The notes under the pieces are model-generated. The model was not told the DNA's origin, did no database searches, and saw nothing but the letters and a program-made list of their open reading frames with translations. This document shows positions 45,817-56,139 of a stretch of DNA of 64,000 nucleotides, piece after piece; position 1 is the stretch's first letter; each line of letters begins with the position of its first letter. Source of the DNA: Rhizorhapis suberifaciens (lineage in GTDB: Bacteria; Pseudomonadota; Alphaproteobacteria; Sphingomonadales; Sphingomonadaceae); contig NZ_JACHOV010000005.1 of NCBI RefSeq assembly GCF_014200045.1, forward strand, positions 202,382 through 266,381. The letters run 5' to 3'. Made by a program: the position numbers and the translations under genes.

Positions 45817-46866
45817 TCAGGCGGCCGGCTGCCAGTGGAGATCCTCGGTCAAACGCCCCTGGGCGATATGGCCTTGCAGAACGTGGAGCCGGATAAGCGA
45901 CGAATTGCGGAAATCGGGATCAGCAAATCCCATGGAAGTCAGTCCCTCGATCAACAACCCGATCGATTGGCCAAGGCTGATCCTAGGCTGATGATCGGGC
46001 GCCAGTTCGGCATAGCGGCTGAAATCGACCTGATAGGAACGGCTGTCGGCCGGCGCGTCGGTATTGATGCTGACGCTGGTGCCTGGCACTTCCTTCGCCA
46101 CGGCTTCGGCGAGATCGCGGACCTGGTAGTTGCCGGCGCTGCACCCGGCATTCACCGTCAGGAAACGGCCGCCCTGCTCCGCCCGGCGTGTCGCCGCCCA
46201 TTCCATGGCGCGGGCCATGTCCACTGTGTCAATCAGCGGACGCCAGGGGGTGCCATCACTCAACACCGTGATTTTCTTTTGCGAAAGCGCGCAGGCCACA
46301 AAATCGTTCAGAACCAGATCCAGCCGCAGCCGGTCGGACATCCCGCAAGCGGTTGCGAACCGCAGGCAGGTGATCACCATGTCCGTGTCGAGTTCGGCCA
46401 GTCCCTGCTCCGTTCCGATTTTAGAGGCAGCATAAGCAGTCACGGGATTGAGCGGATCGTCCTCCTTGCGGGGGCCACCCTCCGCAACGCCATAGACGCT
46501 GCAGCTCGACGCGAAGACGAAGTTGCGTACCCCTGCCTCACTGGCCATTCGGGCGATGGAGATCGAGGCATCCTGATTGATCGCCCTTGTAACAGCGGCA
46601 AAACGGTTCCCCATGGGATCATTGGACACGGCCGCCAGATGAATGACGGCATCATATCCGCGCAGCATAGCGGGATCGATCATGCGAACGTCGCCAAAGG
46701 TCTGCTGGTCCAATTCGCGTTCCGGCAGGTAACGGACGTCGGTCAGGCAATGGGCGAAATAACCATTGTCAAAGCCGTGAAGGAAAGCGCCGGGAAAGGC
46801 GCTGCGCAACCGCCTGACGACGGCGGGTCCCACATAACCCATATTGCCCGTAATTAAGATTTTCAT
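45817..46866 (-). CDS. NAD-dependent epimerase/dehydratase (extended SDR)
   Basis: A 349-residue nucleotide-sugar enzyme and first gene of the four-gene operon. The Rossmann motif is MKILITGNMGYVGPAVVRRL (GxxGYVG). DAVIHLAAVSNDPMGN, FASSCSVYGVAEGGP and the catalytic YAASK in PVTAYAASKIGTEQ follow. It resembles proteins annotated as UDP-glucose 4-epimerase-like or NDP-sugar dehydratases, but does not show a diagnostic dehydratase triad that I can confirm. It could act on the CDP-sugar from RfbF. Its promoter should lie in the AT-rich stretch upstream. Confidence 0.86.
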   Translation of the reverse strand: MKILITGNMGYVGPAVVRRLRSAFPGAFLHGFDNGYFAHCLTDVRYLPERELDQQTFGDVRMIDPAMLRGYDAVIHLAAVSNDPMGNRFAAVTRAINQDASISIARMASEAGVRNFVFASSCSVYGVAEGGPRKEDDPLNPVTAYAASKIGTEQGLAELDTDMVITCLRFATACGMSDRLRLDLVLNDFVACALSQKKITVLSDGTPWRPLIDTVDMARAMEWAATRRAEQGGRFLTVNAGCSAGNYQVRDLAEAVAKEVPGTSVSINTDAPADSRSYQVDFSRYAELAPDHQPRISLGQSIGLLIEGLTSMGFADPDFRNSSLIRLHVLQGHIAQGRLTEDLHWQPAA

Positions 46867-47011
46867 GGCTGTCCTATGATGACAAAGCTCCCCAAGAACC
46901 GTTTATACACAGGAGGGATGGCGCAACAATGGCGGGGGCTCCGCGTAATCCCGTTCAAAAACCATGTTGTCTCAAGAACAATTTTCAAATTGGCCGTGCG
47001 TAGGAAACATT

Positions 47012-47039
47012 CCTATAAGTAAGATGGAAAATTTGTTAA
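47012..47039 (-). promoter_or_regulatory. Candidate promoter of the four-gene sugar operon
   Basis: On the minus strand TTAACA (47039-47034) and TATAGG (47017-47012) are 16 bp apart within an AT-rich stretch. An inverted repeat AGGAA-ACA-TTCCT (47002-47014) overlaps the -10 box and expected start and could be an operator. The predicted leader is about 140 nt. Confidence 0.35.
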
Positions 47040-47207
47040 AAAATTACGGCGCTTGCCACCTGCTAATCCTTTAGAGTTATAGCCTGGGACTGTTCGGAAA
47101 AGACGAGTGATTCTCTGGAGCAGTGCCCCATGCAGGAATATTCCTCATCCTGTTTTTCTCGGGGCTCATAGCAGGACGGAGGGAACCCGTGGGAGAGCGA
47201 TTTACCC

Positions 47208-47236
47208 TTCACAAAATCCAACAGCCTCTCTATATA
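47208..47236 (+). promoter_or_regulatory. Candidate rpoBC promoter
   Basis: TTCACA (5 of 6 to the -35 consensus) and TATATA (4 of 6 to -10) are separated by 17 bp. The expected start near 47243 leaves a leader of about 240 nt before rpoB. No ribosomal-protein gene lies upstream, so rpoBC needs its own promoter here. Confidence 0.5.
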
Positions 47237-47371
47237 GGCCGTTCGAGTTTTCCTGGCTTCATCCCGTCACTTGCCGTGACTGAGGCCGCTCTCGCTCCCT
47301 CGGGATACGATCCGTTTTGCGCGGCGGATCGCCAGAATTGAGGGATTTTGAGGGTTTTACCAGACGCAGAC

Positions 47372-47407
47372 AGTGCGGTTCCGACAGTCCGGACCCGCAC
47401 TTTTTTT
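47372..47407 (+). terminator. Terminator-like hairpin with T tract in the rpoB leader (possible attenuator)
   Basis: AGTGCGG (47372-47378) pairs with CCGCACT (47395-47401), and inside it TCCG pairs with CGGA. Seven Ts follow (47401-47407). This has the form of an intrinsic terminator 79 bp before the rpoB ATG and downstream of the candidate promoter. It may attenuate rpoBC transcription, or end a short upstream transcript. Confidence 0.68.
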
Positions 47408-47485
47408 CGTGGGCCTACATCCGCGAATCGGCTGCAATCCCGCTGCAAGGCGGAAAAAAGTTTATGAAAACAAGGCAGGAACAGC

Positions 47486-50400
47486 ATGGCGACCAAGGCA
47501 GTCCCCCCGGCACATCTCAACTCCGGCGCAAAGAAGCGCATCCGCAAGGTTTTCGGCAATATTCACGAAGTGGTGCAGATGCCGAACCTCATTGAGGTTC
47601 AGCGCGAATCCTATGAGCAGTTCCTGCGCTCCAACCCTGCCATCGGCTATGTATCGGGGCTGGAAAAGACCCTGCGCAGCGTATTCCCGATCCGCGATTT
47701 CGCCGGCACGGCCGAGATGGATTTCGTCCAGTACGAACTGGAAGAACCGAAATATGACACCGAGGAATGCCGTCAGCGGGGTATCACTTATGCCGCGCCG
47801 ATGCGCGTCACGTTGCGCCTGATCGTATTTGAAGTCGATCAGGACACCGAAACCCGCTCCGTCCTCGATATCAAGGAGCAGGACGTCTATATGGGCGACA
47901 TGCCGCTCATGACGCAGAACGGCACCTTCGTCATCAACGGCACCGAGCGCGTGATCGTGTCGCAGATGCATCGTTCGCCGGGCGTGCTGTTCGACCATGA
48001 TCGAGGCAAAACCCACAGTTCCGGCAAATATCTCTTCGCCGCCCGCGTCATCCCCTATCGCGGAAGCTGGCTGGACTTCGAATTCGACGCGAAGGACATC
48101 GTCAACGTCCGCATCGACCGCAAGCGCAAGCTGCCGGTCACCGCGTTGCTCTTCGCGCTGGGCCTTAACGGCGAGGAAATCCTCAATACCTTCTACAACA
48201 CCGTGACCTTCGTTCGTGGCGAAGGCGGCTGGAAAATTCCGTTCAGCGCGGAAAACTGGCGCGGACAAAAGCCGGCTTTCGACATCATCGACGCCAGTTC
48301 AGGCGAGGTGGTGTTCCCCGCCGGCCAGAAGATTTCGCCGCGTGCAGCGAACAAAGCCGCCAAGGACGGTCTTGAAAACCTCCTGATTCCCACCGAGGAA
48401 ATCTTTGGCCGCTACAGCGCCTACGACCTGATCAACGAAAAAACCGGCGAGATCTATATCGAAGCTGGCGATGAGGTTTCGAGCGAAAATCTGGAAAAGA
48501 TCGACAAGGCGGGCATCGACCATCTTGACCTGCTCGACATCGATCATGTCACCACGGGCCCCTGGATCCGCAACACGCTGAAGGCCGACAAGGCCGAAGA
48601 CCGTGATCATGCGCTTTCCGATATCTATCGCGTCATGCGCCCCGGCGAGCCGCCGACGCGCGAAACCGCCGAAGCGCTGTTCGAAGGGTTGTTCTTTGAT
48701 TCCGAGCGCTACGATCTGTCGGCAGTGGGCCGCGTCAAGCTCAACATGCGTCTCGACCTCGACTGCGAGGATACGGTCACTACGCTTCGCCGCGAGGACA
48801 TCATCGCTGTCGTCAAGGAACTGGTGAACCTCAAGGACGGCAAGGGCGAGATCGATGATATCGACAATCTCGGCAACCGCCGCGTCCGTTCGGTGGGCGA
48901 GCTGCTGGAGAACCAGTATCGCGTCGGCCTGCTGCGCATGGAGCGTGCGGTCAAGGAGCGGATGAGCTCGGTCGACGTATCCACCGTGATGCCGAACGAT
49001 CTCATCAACGCCAAGCCCGCCGTGGCCGCGGTACGTGAGTTCTTCGGTTCCTCGCAGCTTTCACAGTTCATGGACCAGACCAATCCGCTGTCGGAAGTCA
49101 CCCACAAGCGCCGCGTGTCGGCCCTTGGACCGGGTGGTTTGACCCGCGAGCGCGCAGGTTTCGAAGTCCGCGACGTTCATCCGACGCACTATGGCCGTAT
49201 CTGCCCGATCGAAACGCCGGAAGGCCCGAACATCGGTCTGATCAACTCGCTGGCTTCGTTCAGCCGTGTTAACAAATACGGCTTTATCGAGACGCCCTAT
49301 CGCAAGGTGGTCGACAACAAGGTAACAAATGAAGTCGTCTACCTTTCCGCCATGGAAGAGGCGAAGCACACGATCGCGCAGGCGAACGCCGAGCTGGATG
49401 CCGATGGCGGCTTTACCGAGGAAATCGTCTCCTCCCGTCAGGCAGGCGAATTCCTGATGGCCCCCCGCGACACCATCACACTGATGGACGTCAGCCCCAA
49501 GCAGCTGGTATCGGTCGCGGCCTCGCTCATCCCATTCTTGGAAAATGACGACGCGAACCGCGCGCTCATGGGTTCGAACATGCAACGTCAGGCCGTGCCT
49601 CTGGTCCGCGCGGAAGCACCGTTCGTCGGGACAGGCATGGAAGAGACGGTTGCGCGGGATTCCGGCGCCGCCATCGCCGCCAAGCGGGCGGGCGTGGTCG
49701 ATCAGGTCGACGCGACCCGTATCGTTATCCGCGCGACCGAAGAAATCGAACCCGGCAAGTCGGGCGTCGATATCTACACGCTCATGAAGTTCCAGCGGTC
49801 GAACCAGGACACCTGCATCAACCAGCGTCCGCTGGTGAAGGTGGGCGACGTGGTCGCAAAGGGCGACGTCATTGCCGACGGCCCCTCGACCGAATTGGGT
49901 GAACTGGCTCTTGGCCGCAACACCCTCGTCGCGTTCATGCCCTGGAATGGCTACAACTACGAAGACTCCATCCTGATCTCCGAACGGATCGTGAAGGATG
50001 ACGTCTTTACCTCGATCCACATCGAAGAGTTCGAGGTCATGGCCCGTGACACGAAGCTTGGGCCTGAAGACATCACCCGCGACATTCCGAATGTCGGCGA
50101 GGAAGCGCTCCACAACCTCGACGAGGCGGGCATTGTCTATATCGGCGCTGAGGTCGAGCCGGGCGACATTCTGGTCGGCAAGATCACGCCGAAGGGTGAA
50201 AGCCCGATGACGCCGGAAGAAAAACTGCTTCGCGCCATCTTCGGTGAAAAGGCGAGCGACGTGCGCGACACTTCGCTCCGCCTGCCGCCGGGCGTTGCCG
50301 GGACGGTGGTGGAAGTCCGCGTCTTCAACCGCCACGGCATCGACAAGGACGAGCGCGCCATGGCGATCGAGCGGGAAGAAATCGACCGCCTCGCCAAGGA

Positions 50401-51646
50401 CCGCGAGGACGAACGCGGCATTCTCAACCGCGCCACCTTCAACCGTCTGCGCGAAATGCTGCTCGGCCAAGTGGCCACCGCGGCGCCCAAGGGCATCAAG
50501 AAGGGCGTCGAAATCACCGACGAACTGCTTGAGGAAGTCGAGCGCCACGAATGGTGGAAGTTCGCGGTTCAGGACGACACCGTCCAGGCGCACCTCGAAG
50601 CCGTGAAGGCGCAGTATGACGATGCGGTTAAGCTGATCGTCGACAAGTTCGAGGACCGCCGCGACAAGCTGGAACGGGGCGACGAACTGCCGCCGGGCGT
50701 GCTGAAGATGGTCAAGGTGTTCGTCGCGGTGAAGCGCAAACTCCAACCGGGCGACAAGATGGCCGGCCGTCACGGCAACAAGGGTGTCATCTCCCGCATC
50801 CTTCCTGTCGAGGACATGCCTTTCCTTGAGGACGGCACCTTCGTCGATATCGTGCTTAATCCGCTGGGCGTGCCGTCGCGCATGAACGTCGGGCAGATCT
50901 TTGAAACGCATTTGGGCTGGGCCGCTCGCGGTCTGGGCCAGCAGATCAAGGAAGCACTGGAAGCATGGCGCGAAGCCAATCCGAATGCGCAGGCGGCTAC
51001 CCCGCCAGAAGCTGTTCGTGATCGGCTGAAGACCATTTACGGCGAAAGCTACACCGGCGAACTGGACGACCGTTCCGACGATCAGATCGTTGAAATGGCG
51101 ACCCTGCTCACCACGGGCGTGCCGATGGCCACACCGGTGTTCGACGGCGCACGTGAAGCGGACGTTGCCAACATGTTGCAACTGGCTGGGCTGGACCGCT
51201 CGGGTCAGGTGGATCTGTTTGACGGACGCACGGGCGACAAGTTCGACCGTAAGGTGACCGTGGGCTACATCTACATGTTGAAGCTTCACCACCTTGTCGA
51301 CGACAAGATCCACGCCCGCTCAATCGGCCCCTACTCGCTCGTCACACAGCAACCGCTGGGGGGCAAGGCGCAGTTCGGTGGTCAGCGTTTCGGGGAAATG
51401 GAGGTCTGGGCGCTTCAGGCCTACGGCGCCGCCTACACTTTGCAGGAAATGCTGACGGTGAAGTCGGACGACGTGGTTGGCCGCACCAAGGTTTACGAGG
51501 CGATCGTCAAGGGCGACGACACGTTCGAAGCCGGCATTCCGGAGAGCTTCAACGTTCTGGTCAAGGAAATGCGGTCGCTCGGCCTTAATGTCGAACTGAC
51601 CGCGCTCGACGAGATCGAGGACGGACAGGCTGAAGCGGCTGAGTAA
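47486..51646 (+). CDS. rpoB: RNA polymerase beta subunit
   Basis: RpoB forms one half of the polymerase claw and catalytic site. The 1386-residue protein starts [18 protein letters not shown]. The rifampicin-binding region [20 protein letters not shown] followed by [20 protein letters not shown] shows no classic resistance substitution I can see. Further landmarks are [50 protein letters not shown] and the C-terminal [20 protein letters not shown]. Upstream is a long leader with a terminator-like hairpin; downstream is rpoC after a repeat element. Confidence 0.98.
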   Translation: MATKAVPPAHLNSGAKKRIRKVFGNIHEVVQMPNLIEVQRESYEQFLRSNPAIGYVSGLEKTLRSVFPIRDFAGTAEMDFVQYELEEPKYDTEECRQRGITYAAPMRVTLRLIVFEVDQDTETRSVLDIKEQDVYMGDMPLMTQNGTFVINGTERVIVSQMHRSPGVLFDHDRGKTHSSGKYLFAARVIPYRGSWLDFEFDAKDIVNVRIDRKRKLPVTALLFALGLNGEEILNTFYNTVTFVRGEGGWKIPFSAENWRGQKPAFDIIDASSGEVVFPAGQKISPRAANKAAKDGLENLLIPTEEIFGRYSAYDLINEKTGEIYIEAGDEVSSENLEKIDKAGIDHLDLLDIDHVTTGPWIRNTLKADKAEDRDHALSDIYRVMRPGEPPTRETAEALFEGLFFDSERYDLSAVGRVKLNMRLDLDCEDTVTTLRREDIIAVVKELVNLKDGKGEIDDIDNLGNRRVRSVGELLENQYRVGLLRMERAVKERMSSVDVSTVMPNDLINAKPAVAAVREFFGSSQLSQFMDQTNPLSEVTHKRRVSALGPGGLTRERAGFEVRDVHPTHYGRICPIETPEGPNIGLINSLASFSRVNKYGFIETPYRKVVDNKVTNEVVYLSAMEEAKHTIAQANAELDADGGFTEEIVSSRQAGEFLMAPRDTITLMDVSPKQLVSVAASLIPFLENDDANRALMGSNMQRQAVPLVRAEAPFVGTGMEETVARDSGAAIAAKRAGVVDQVDATRIVIRATEEIEPGKSGVDIYTLMKFQRSNQDTCINQRPLVKVGDVVAKGDVIADGPSTELGELALGRNTLVAFMPWNGYNYEDSILISERIVKDDVFTSIHIEEFEVMARDTKLGPEDITRDIPNVGEEALHNLDEAGIVYIGAEVEPGDILVGKITPKGESPMTPEEKLLRAIFGEKASDVRDTSLRLPPGVAGTVVEVRVFNRHGIDKDERAMAIEREEIDRLAKDREDERGILNRATFNRLREMLLGQVATAAPKGIKKGVEITDELLEEVERHEWWKFAVQDDTVQAHLEAVKAQYDDAVKLIVDKFEDRRDKLERGDELPPGVLKMVKVFVAVKRKLQPGDKMAGRHGNKGVISRILPVEDMPFLEDGTFVDIVLNPLGVPSRMNVGQIFETHLGWAARGLGQQIKEALEAWREANPNAQAATPPEAVRDRLKTIYGESYTGELDDRSDDQIVEMATLLTTGVPMATPVFDGAREADVANMLQLAGLDRSGQVDLFDGRTGDKFDRKVTVGYIYMLKLHHLVDDKIHARSIGPYSLVTQQPLGGKAQFGGQRFGEMEVWALQAYGAAYTLQEMLTVKSDDVVGRTKVYEAIVKGDDTFEAGIPESFNVLVKEMRSLGLNVELTALDEIEDGQAEAAE

Positions 51647-51650
51647 TACG

Positions 51651-51750
51651 CTCCCCTCCCGCGTGCGGGAGGGGCAAGGGGTGGGCCTGAAAGCGCACCC
51701 TTGAGATAGAATTCCCACCCCCAACCCCTTCCGCAAGCGGGAGGGGAGCT
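51651..51750. repeat. Inverted pair of hairpin repeats between rpoB and rpoC
   Basis: CCCCTCCCGC-GT-GCGGGAGGGG (51653-51674, perfect 10-bp stem) and CCCCTTCCGC-AA-GCGGGAGGGG (51725-51746) are near-copies. Their flanks, AAGGGGTGGG and CCCACCCCCAACCCC, are inverted relative to each other. The layout is that of a REPIN. It fills nearly the whole rpoB-rpoC gap, 18 bp before the rpoC start. Confidence 0.75.
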
Positions 51751-51765
51751 TGATGAGGGAAAGAA

Positions 51766-54700
51766 ATGAACGAACTGACCAATTTCGCTAACCCGGTTTC
51801 CAAGCCAGAGTCCTTCGACCAGATCCAGATCGGTCTGGCCAGCCCAGAGCGTATCCGCAGCTGGTCCTTCGGCGAGATCAAGAAGCCCGAGACCATCAAC
51901 TATCGTACGTTCAAGCCTGAGCGCGACGGCCTGTTCTGCGCGCGCATCTTTGGCCCGATCAAGGACTATGAATGCCTGTGCGGCAAGTACAAGCGCATGA
52001 AGTACAAGGGCATTGTCTGCGAAAAGTGCGGCGTCGAGGTTACCGTCTCGAAGGTTCGCCGCGAGCGCATGGGCCATATCGAGCTCGCCGCCCCGGTTGC
52101 TCACATCTGGTTCCTGAAGTCGCTGCCATCGCGCATCGGCCTGCTGCTCGACATGCAGCTGAAGCAGCTTGAACGCGTCCTTTACTTCGAAGCCTATATC
52201 GTGATCGAGCCGGGCCTGACGCCGCTCGAGAAATATCAGCTTCTGAACGAAGACGAACTGATCGAGGCGCAGGACGAATATGGCGAAGACGCCTTTTCTG
52301 CCGGCATCGGCGCGGAAGCGGTCAAGCAGATGCTTATCGACCTCGACCTTGAGGGCGAACGCGAAATTCTGCTCAAGGACCTGGCCGAGACCAAGTCGGA
52401 ACTGAAGCCCAAGAAGATCATCAAGCGCCTTAAGGTCGTGGAGTCCTTCATTGATTCGGGCAATCGCCCAGAATGGATGATCCTGGATGTCGTGCCGGTC
52501 ATTCCGCCTGAACTTCGCCCGCTGGTTCCACTGGACGGCGGCCGCTTCGCGACGTCCGACCTCAACGACCTGTATCGCCGCGTTATCAACCGTAACAACC
52601 GCTTGAAGCGGCTGATGGAGCTTCGTGCGCCCGACATCATTGTGCGGAACGAAAAACGCATGCTGCAAGAGGCGGTTGACGCGCTGTTCGACAATGGCCG
52701 CCGCGGCCGCATCATCACCGGCGCCAACAAGCGTCCGCTGAAATCGCTTTCCGACATGCTGAAGGGCAAGCAGGGCCGCTTCCGTCAGAACCTGCTCGGC
52801 AAGCGCGTCGACTATTCGGGCCGTTCCGTGATCGTGACCGGACCGGAACTCAAGCTGCACCAGTGCGGCCTGCCAAAGAAGATGGCGCTGGAGCTGTTCA
52901 AGCCGTTCATCTACGCCCGCCTCGACGCCAAGGGTCTGTCCATGACCCTGAAGCAGGCCAAGAAGTGGGTCGAGAAGGAGCGCAAGGAAGTCTGGGACAT
53001 TCTGGACGAAGTCATCCGCGAACACCCGGTCATGCTGAACCGCGCGCCGACGCTTCACCGTCTTGGCATCCAGGCTTTCGAGCCCGTACTGATCGAGGGC
53101 AAGGCGATCCAGCTTCACCCGCTGGTCTGCTCAGCCTTCAACGCCGACTTCGACGGTGACCAGATGGCCGTGCACGTTCCGCTGAGCCTTGAGGCGCAGC
53201 TGGAAGCGCGCGTGCTGATGATGTCCACCAACAACATCCTCAGCCCTGCCAATGGCAAACCGATCATCGTTCCCTCGCAGGACATGGTCCTCGGCATCTA
53301 CTATCTTTCCATGGAGCGCGAAGGCGAACCTGGCGAGGGTATGCTGCTGTCCGACATGGCCGAGGTGCATCAGGCGCTCTTTGCCAAGGCAGTGACGCTT
53401 CACAGCAAGATTGTCAGCCGCGTTCCCCAGACGGACGAGCAGGGCAATGAATATATGCGGCGTTTTGAAACGACGCCGGGCCGCATGCTGATCGGCGAAT
53501 GCCTGCCCAAGAGCCACAAGGTGCCCTTCGACATCGTAAACCGCCTTCTCACCAAGAAGGACATCGGTGATGTGATCGATCAGGTCTATCGCCACACGGG
53601 TCAGAAGGACACGGTGCTGTTTGCCGACGCGATCATGTCGCTTGGCTTCCGTCATGCGTTCCAGGCCGGCATTTCCTTCGGCAAGGATGACATGATCATT
53701 CCAGATTCGAAGCTGGCGACCGTCGACGAAACCCGTGCGCTGGTTGCCGATTATGAGCAGCAGTATCAGGACGGCCTGATCACCCAGCAGGAAAAGTACA
53801 ACAAGGTGATCGACGCATGGTCGCGTTGCGGCGATGTCGTCGCCAATGCGATGATGGATGAGATCAAGGCGACACCACGTATGGATGATGGCCGTCTCGC
53901 GCCTATCAATTCCATCTATATGATGTCGCACTCCGGCGCGCGTGGTTCGCCCGCTCAGATGAAGCAGCTCGCCGGGATGCGCGGACTGATGGCCAAGCCT
54001 TCGGGCGAGATCATCGAAACGCCGATCATCTCGAACTTCAAAGAAGGCCTTACCGTTCTCGAATACTTCAATTCGACTCACGGCGCTCGTAAGGGCTTGG
54101 CAGATACGGCGCTCAAGACGGCGAACTCGGGCTACCTGACCCGCCGCCTTGTCGATGTGTCGCAGGACTGCGTCGTGGTCGAGGAGGATTGCGGCACCGA
54201 AAAAGCGCTGGAGATGAAGGCCATCGTCCAGGGCGGCTCGGTGATTGCCTCGCTCGGCGAGCGTATCCTGGGTCGTACGACTGCCGAGGATATCGTCGAC
54301 AGCAAGGACGGATCGATCCTGATCGAAACCGGCACGCTGCTCGATGAAGCCGCAATTGCGCGGATCGAGGCCATTGGCATCCAGGCGGTCAAGATCCGCT
54401 CACCATTGATCTGCGAATCGAAGATGGGCGTTTGCGGTAAATGCTATGGTCGTGACCTCGCACGCGGTACGCCAGTCAACATCGGTGAAGCGGTGGGCGT
54501 CATCGCGGCGCAGTCGATCGGTGAACCGGGCACGCAGCTTACCATGCGGACCTTCCACATCGGCGGCGCGGCGCAGCTCAACGAGCAATCGAACCTGGAA
54601 GCAGTGTCGGACGGCACGCTGGAACTGCGCGACATGCCGACCATCGTCGACAGCCGCGGTCGCCGCCTGTCGCTCGCCCGCAATGGTGAGTTGGCGATCA

Positions 54701-56019
54701 TGGACAGCGAGGGCCGCGAACGCGCCGTCCATCGCCTGCCCTATGGCGCACAGATCATGCACGCCGACGGGACTCAGGTGAAGAAAGGCGACCGCATCGC
54801 CGAATGGGACCCTTTCACCATGCCGGTGATCACTGAAAAGCCAGGCATTGTGAAATATCAGGACCTGATCGACGGCAAGACTTTGATCGAGCAAACCGAC
54901 GAAGCAACGGGTATCGCCCAGAAAGTGGTATCGGAGCATCGCGGCGCCGCACGGTCGAAGGAGGACCTGCGTCCTCGCCTCACCCTGCTCGACACCGATA
55001 GCGGCGAAGCCGGGCGCTACATGCTGGCGATCGGCGCAATGCTTTCGGTCGAGGATGGACAACAGGTGCAGGCCGGTGACGTCCTGGCCCGCGTCAGCCG
55101 CGAAGCCGCCAAGACCCGTGACATCACCGGCGGTCTGCCGCGTGTTGCGGAGCTGTTCGAAGCGCGCAAGCCTAAAGACAACGCCATCATTGCCAAGGTG
55201 TCCGGCCGCGTCCAGTTCCTCAAGGATTACAAGGCGAAGCGTAAAATCGCCATCGTTCCTGAGGACAGCGAACCGGTCGAATATCTGATCCCGAAGTCGA
55301 AGGTTATCGACGTTCAGGAAGGCGACTATGTGAAGCGGGGCGACAACCTCATCAGCGGATCGCCCGACCCGCACGACATTCTCGAAGTGCTCGGCATCGA
55401 GGCATTGGCCGAATATCTGGTCAGCGAAATCCAGGAAGTCTACCGCTTGCAGGGCGTGAAGATCAACGACAAGCATATCGAAGTGATTGTTCGCCAGATG
55501 CTGCAGAAGGTGGAGATCACCCATGCGGGCGACACTACCCTGCTGCCCGGTGAGCAGGTCGACCATGAGGAAATGAACGAGATCAACGACAAGCTGAAGC
55601 CGGGCCAGGAGCCCGCCGAAGGCAAGCCGGTGCTTCTGGGCATAACCAAGGCGTCGCTGCAGACCCGCAGCTTCATCTCGGCCGCGTCTTTCCAGGAAAC
55701 CACTCGCGTCCTTACCGAGGCGGCGGTTCAGGGGAAGAAGGACACGCTCGTTGGCCTCAAGGAAAATGTCATCGTCGGCCGTCTCATCCCTGCAGGTACT
55801 GGCGCAGGCATGAACCGCATGCGTATCGCCGCCAGCAGCCGCGATGCAGCGCTGCGTGCTCAGTTCAAGGCCATGCAGACTCACCTCATAGCGCCGTTGA
55901 CGGCCGAAGAGGAGCATGTGGCCGAACTGCAGCAAGGGCCGGAAGCCGCCATTGGAGACGATCCGTTGGCCGCAGTCCAGGGCGAGGATTTCACGACCGA
56001 GGACCTCGATCAGGAATGA
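51766..56019 (+). CDS. rpoC: RNA polymerase beta' subunit
   Basis: RpoC carries the catalytic Mg2+ site. The 1417-residue protein has the N-terminal zinc-binding [15 protein letters not shown] and CEKCGVEV. The catalytic loop is [16 protein letters not shown], preceded by HPLVCSAF. The second zinc site is [17 protein letters not shown], and the trigger-loop region is [17 protein letters not shown]. The C-terminal part includes [21 protein letters not shown] clear bidirectional terminator follows the stop. Confidence 0.98.
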   Translation: MNELTNFANPVSKPESFDQIQIGLASPERIRSWSFGEIKKPETINYRTFKPERDGLFCARIFGPIKDYECLCGKYKRMKYKGIVCEKCGVEVTVSKVRRERMGHIELAAPVAHIWFLKSLPSRIGLLLDMQLKQLERVLYFEAYIVIEPGLTPLEKYQLLNEDELIEAQDEYGEDAFSAGIGAEAVKQMLIDLDLEGEREILLKDLAETKSELKPKKIIKRLKVVESFIDSGNRPEWMILDVVPVIPPELRPLVPLDGGRFATSDLNDLYRRVINRNNRLKRLMELRAPDIIVRNEKRMLQEAVDALFDNGRRGRIITGANKRPLKSLSDMLKGKQGRFRQNLLGKRVDYSGRSVIVTGPELKLHQCGLPKKMALELFKPFIYARLDAKGLSMTLKQAKKWVEKERKEVWDILDEVIREHPVMLNRAPTLHRLGIQAFEPVLIEGKAIQLHPLVCSAFNADFDGDQMAVHVPLSLEAQLEARVLMMSTNNILSPANGKPIIVPSQDMVLGIYYLSMEREGEPGEGMLLSDMAEVHQALFAKAVTLHSKIVSRVPQTDEQGNEYMRRFETTPGRMLIGECLPKSHKVPFDIVNRLLTKKDIGDVIDQVYRHTGQKDTVLFADAIMSLGFRHAFQAGISFGKDDMIIPDSKLATVDETRALVADYEQQYQDGLITQQEKYNKVIDAWSRCGDVVANAMMDEIKATPRMDDGRLAPINSIYMMSHSGARGSPAQMKQLAGMRGLMAKPSGEIIETPIISNFKEGLTVLEYFNSTHGARKGLADTALKTANSGYLTRRLVDVSQDCVVVEEDCGTEKALEMKAIVQGGSVIASLGERILGRTTAEDIVDSKDGSILIETGTLLDEAAIARIEAIGIQAVKIRSPLICESKMGVCGKCYGRDLARGTPVNIGEAVGVIAAQSIGEPGTQLTMRTFHIGGAAQLNEQSNLEAVSDGTLELRDMPTIVDSRGRRLSLARNGELAIMDSEGRERAVHRLPYGAQIMHADGTQVKKGDRIAEWDPFTMPVITEKPGIVKYQDLIDGKTLIEQTDEATGIAQKVVSEHRGAARSKEDLRPRLTLLDTDSGEAGRYMLAIGAMLSVEDGQQVQAGDVLARVSREAAKTRDITGGLPRVAELFEARKPKDNAIIAKVSGRVQFLKDYKAKRKIAIVPEDSEPVEYLIPKSKVIDVQEGDYVKRGDNLISGSPDPHDILEVLGIEALAEYLVSEIQEVYRLQGVKINDKHIEVIVRQMLQKVEITHAGDTTLLPGEQVDHEEMNEINDKLKPGQEPAEGKPVLLGITKASLQTRSFISAASFQETTRVLTEAAVQGKKDTLVGLKENVIVGRLIPAGTGAGMNRMRIAASSRDAALRAQFKAMQTHLIAPLTAEEEHVAELQQGPEAAIGDDPLAAVQGEDFTTEDLDQE

Positions 56020-56057
56020 CAAGCACTGGCCGATGTCAGATCGGCCTGACGTTCCGC

Positions 56058-56092
56058 AAAAATCCCGCCGGGCGCAATCCGGCGGGATTTTT
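56058..56092. terminator. Rho-independent terminator after rpoC
   Basis: AAAAATCCCGCCGG and CCGGCGGGATTTTT form a perfect 14-bp stem around GCGCAAT. With A and T runs on both sides it could work in both directions. It starts 38 bp after the rpoC stop. Confidence 0.94.
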
Positions 56093-56139
56093 CATGTCTT
56101 AAGGTTAAATGTAACGCCTGTGTTACCGTTCTTGTGCCC

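Larger units (their letters stand above)
46867..47485. other. Long divergent regulatory region, sugar operon / rpoBC
   Basis: These 619 bp between two divergent genes hold no credible coding sequence. Open frames such as 47123-47341 lack support. The left half (about 46980-47060) is strikingly AT-rich and has a candidate minus-strand promoter. The right half has a candidate rpoB promoter and a terminator-like hairpin in its leader. A 13-codon open frame (ATG at 47130) ends at TAG 47169-47171 and is probably chance. Confidence 0.6.

Noticed and set aside
45685..46857. 390-codon plus-strand frame across the SDR gene
   Set aside because: Antisense to a gene with complete SDR motifs; no supporting features.
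47123..47341. 72-codon frame in the rpoB upstream region
   Set aside because: It overlaps the candidate promoter and has no start signal or known motif. I treat the region as regulatory.
49061..51313. 750-codon minus-strand open frame inside rpoB
   Set aside because: It is the antisense of a universally conserved gene and shows no start context or motif. It is explained by codon bias.
54400..56022. 540-codon minus-strand open frame inside rpoC, and a similar one at 51493-53118
   Set aside because: Both mirror rpoC codons and lack domains, so they are treated as artefacts of GC-rich coding.
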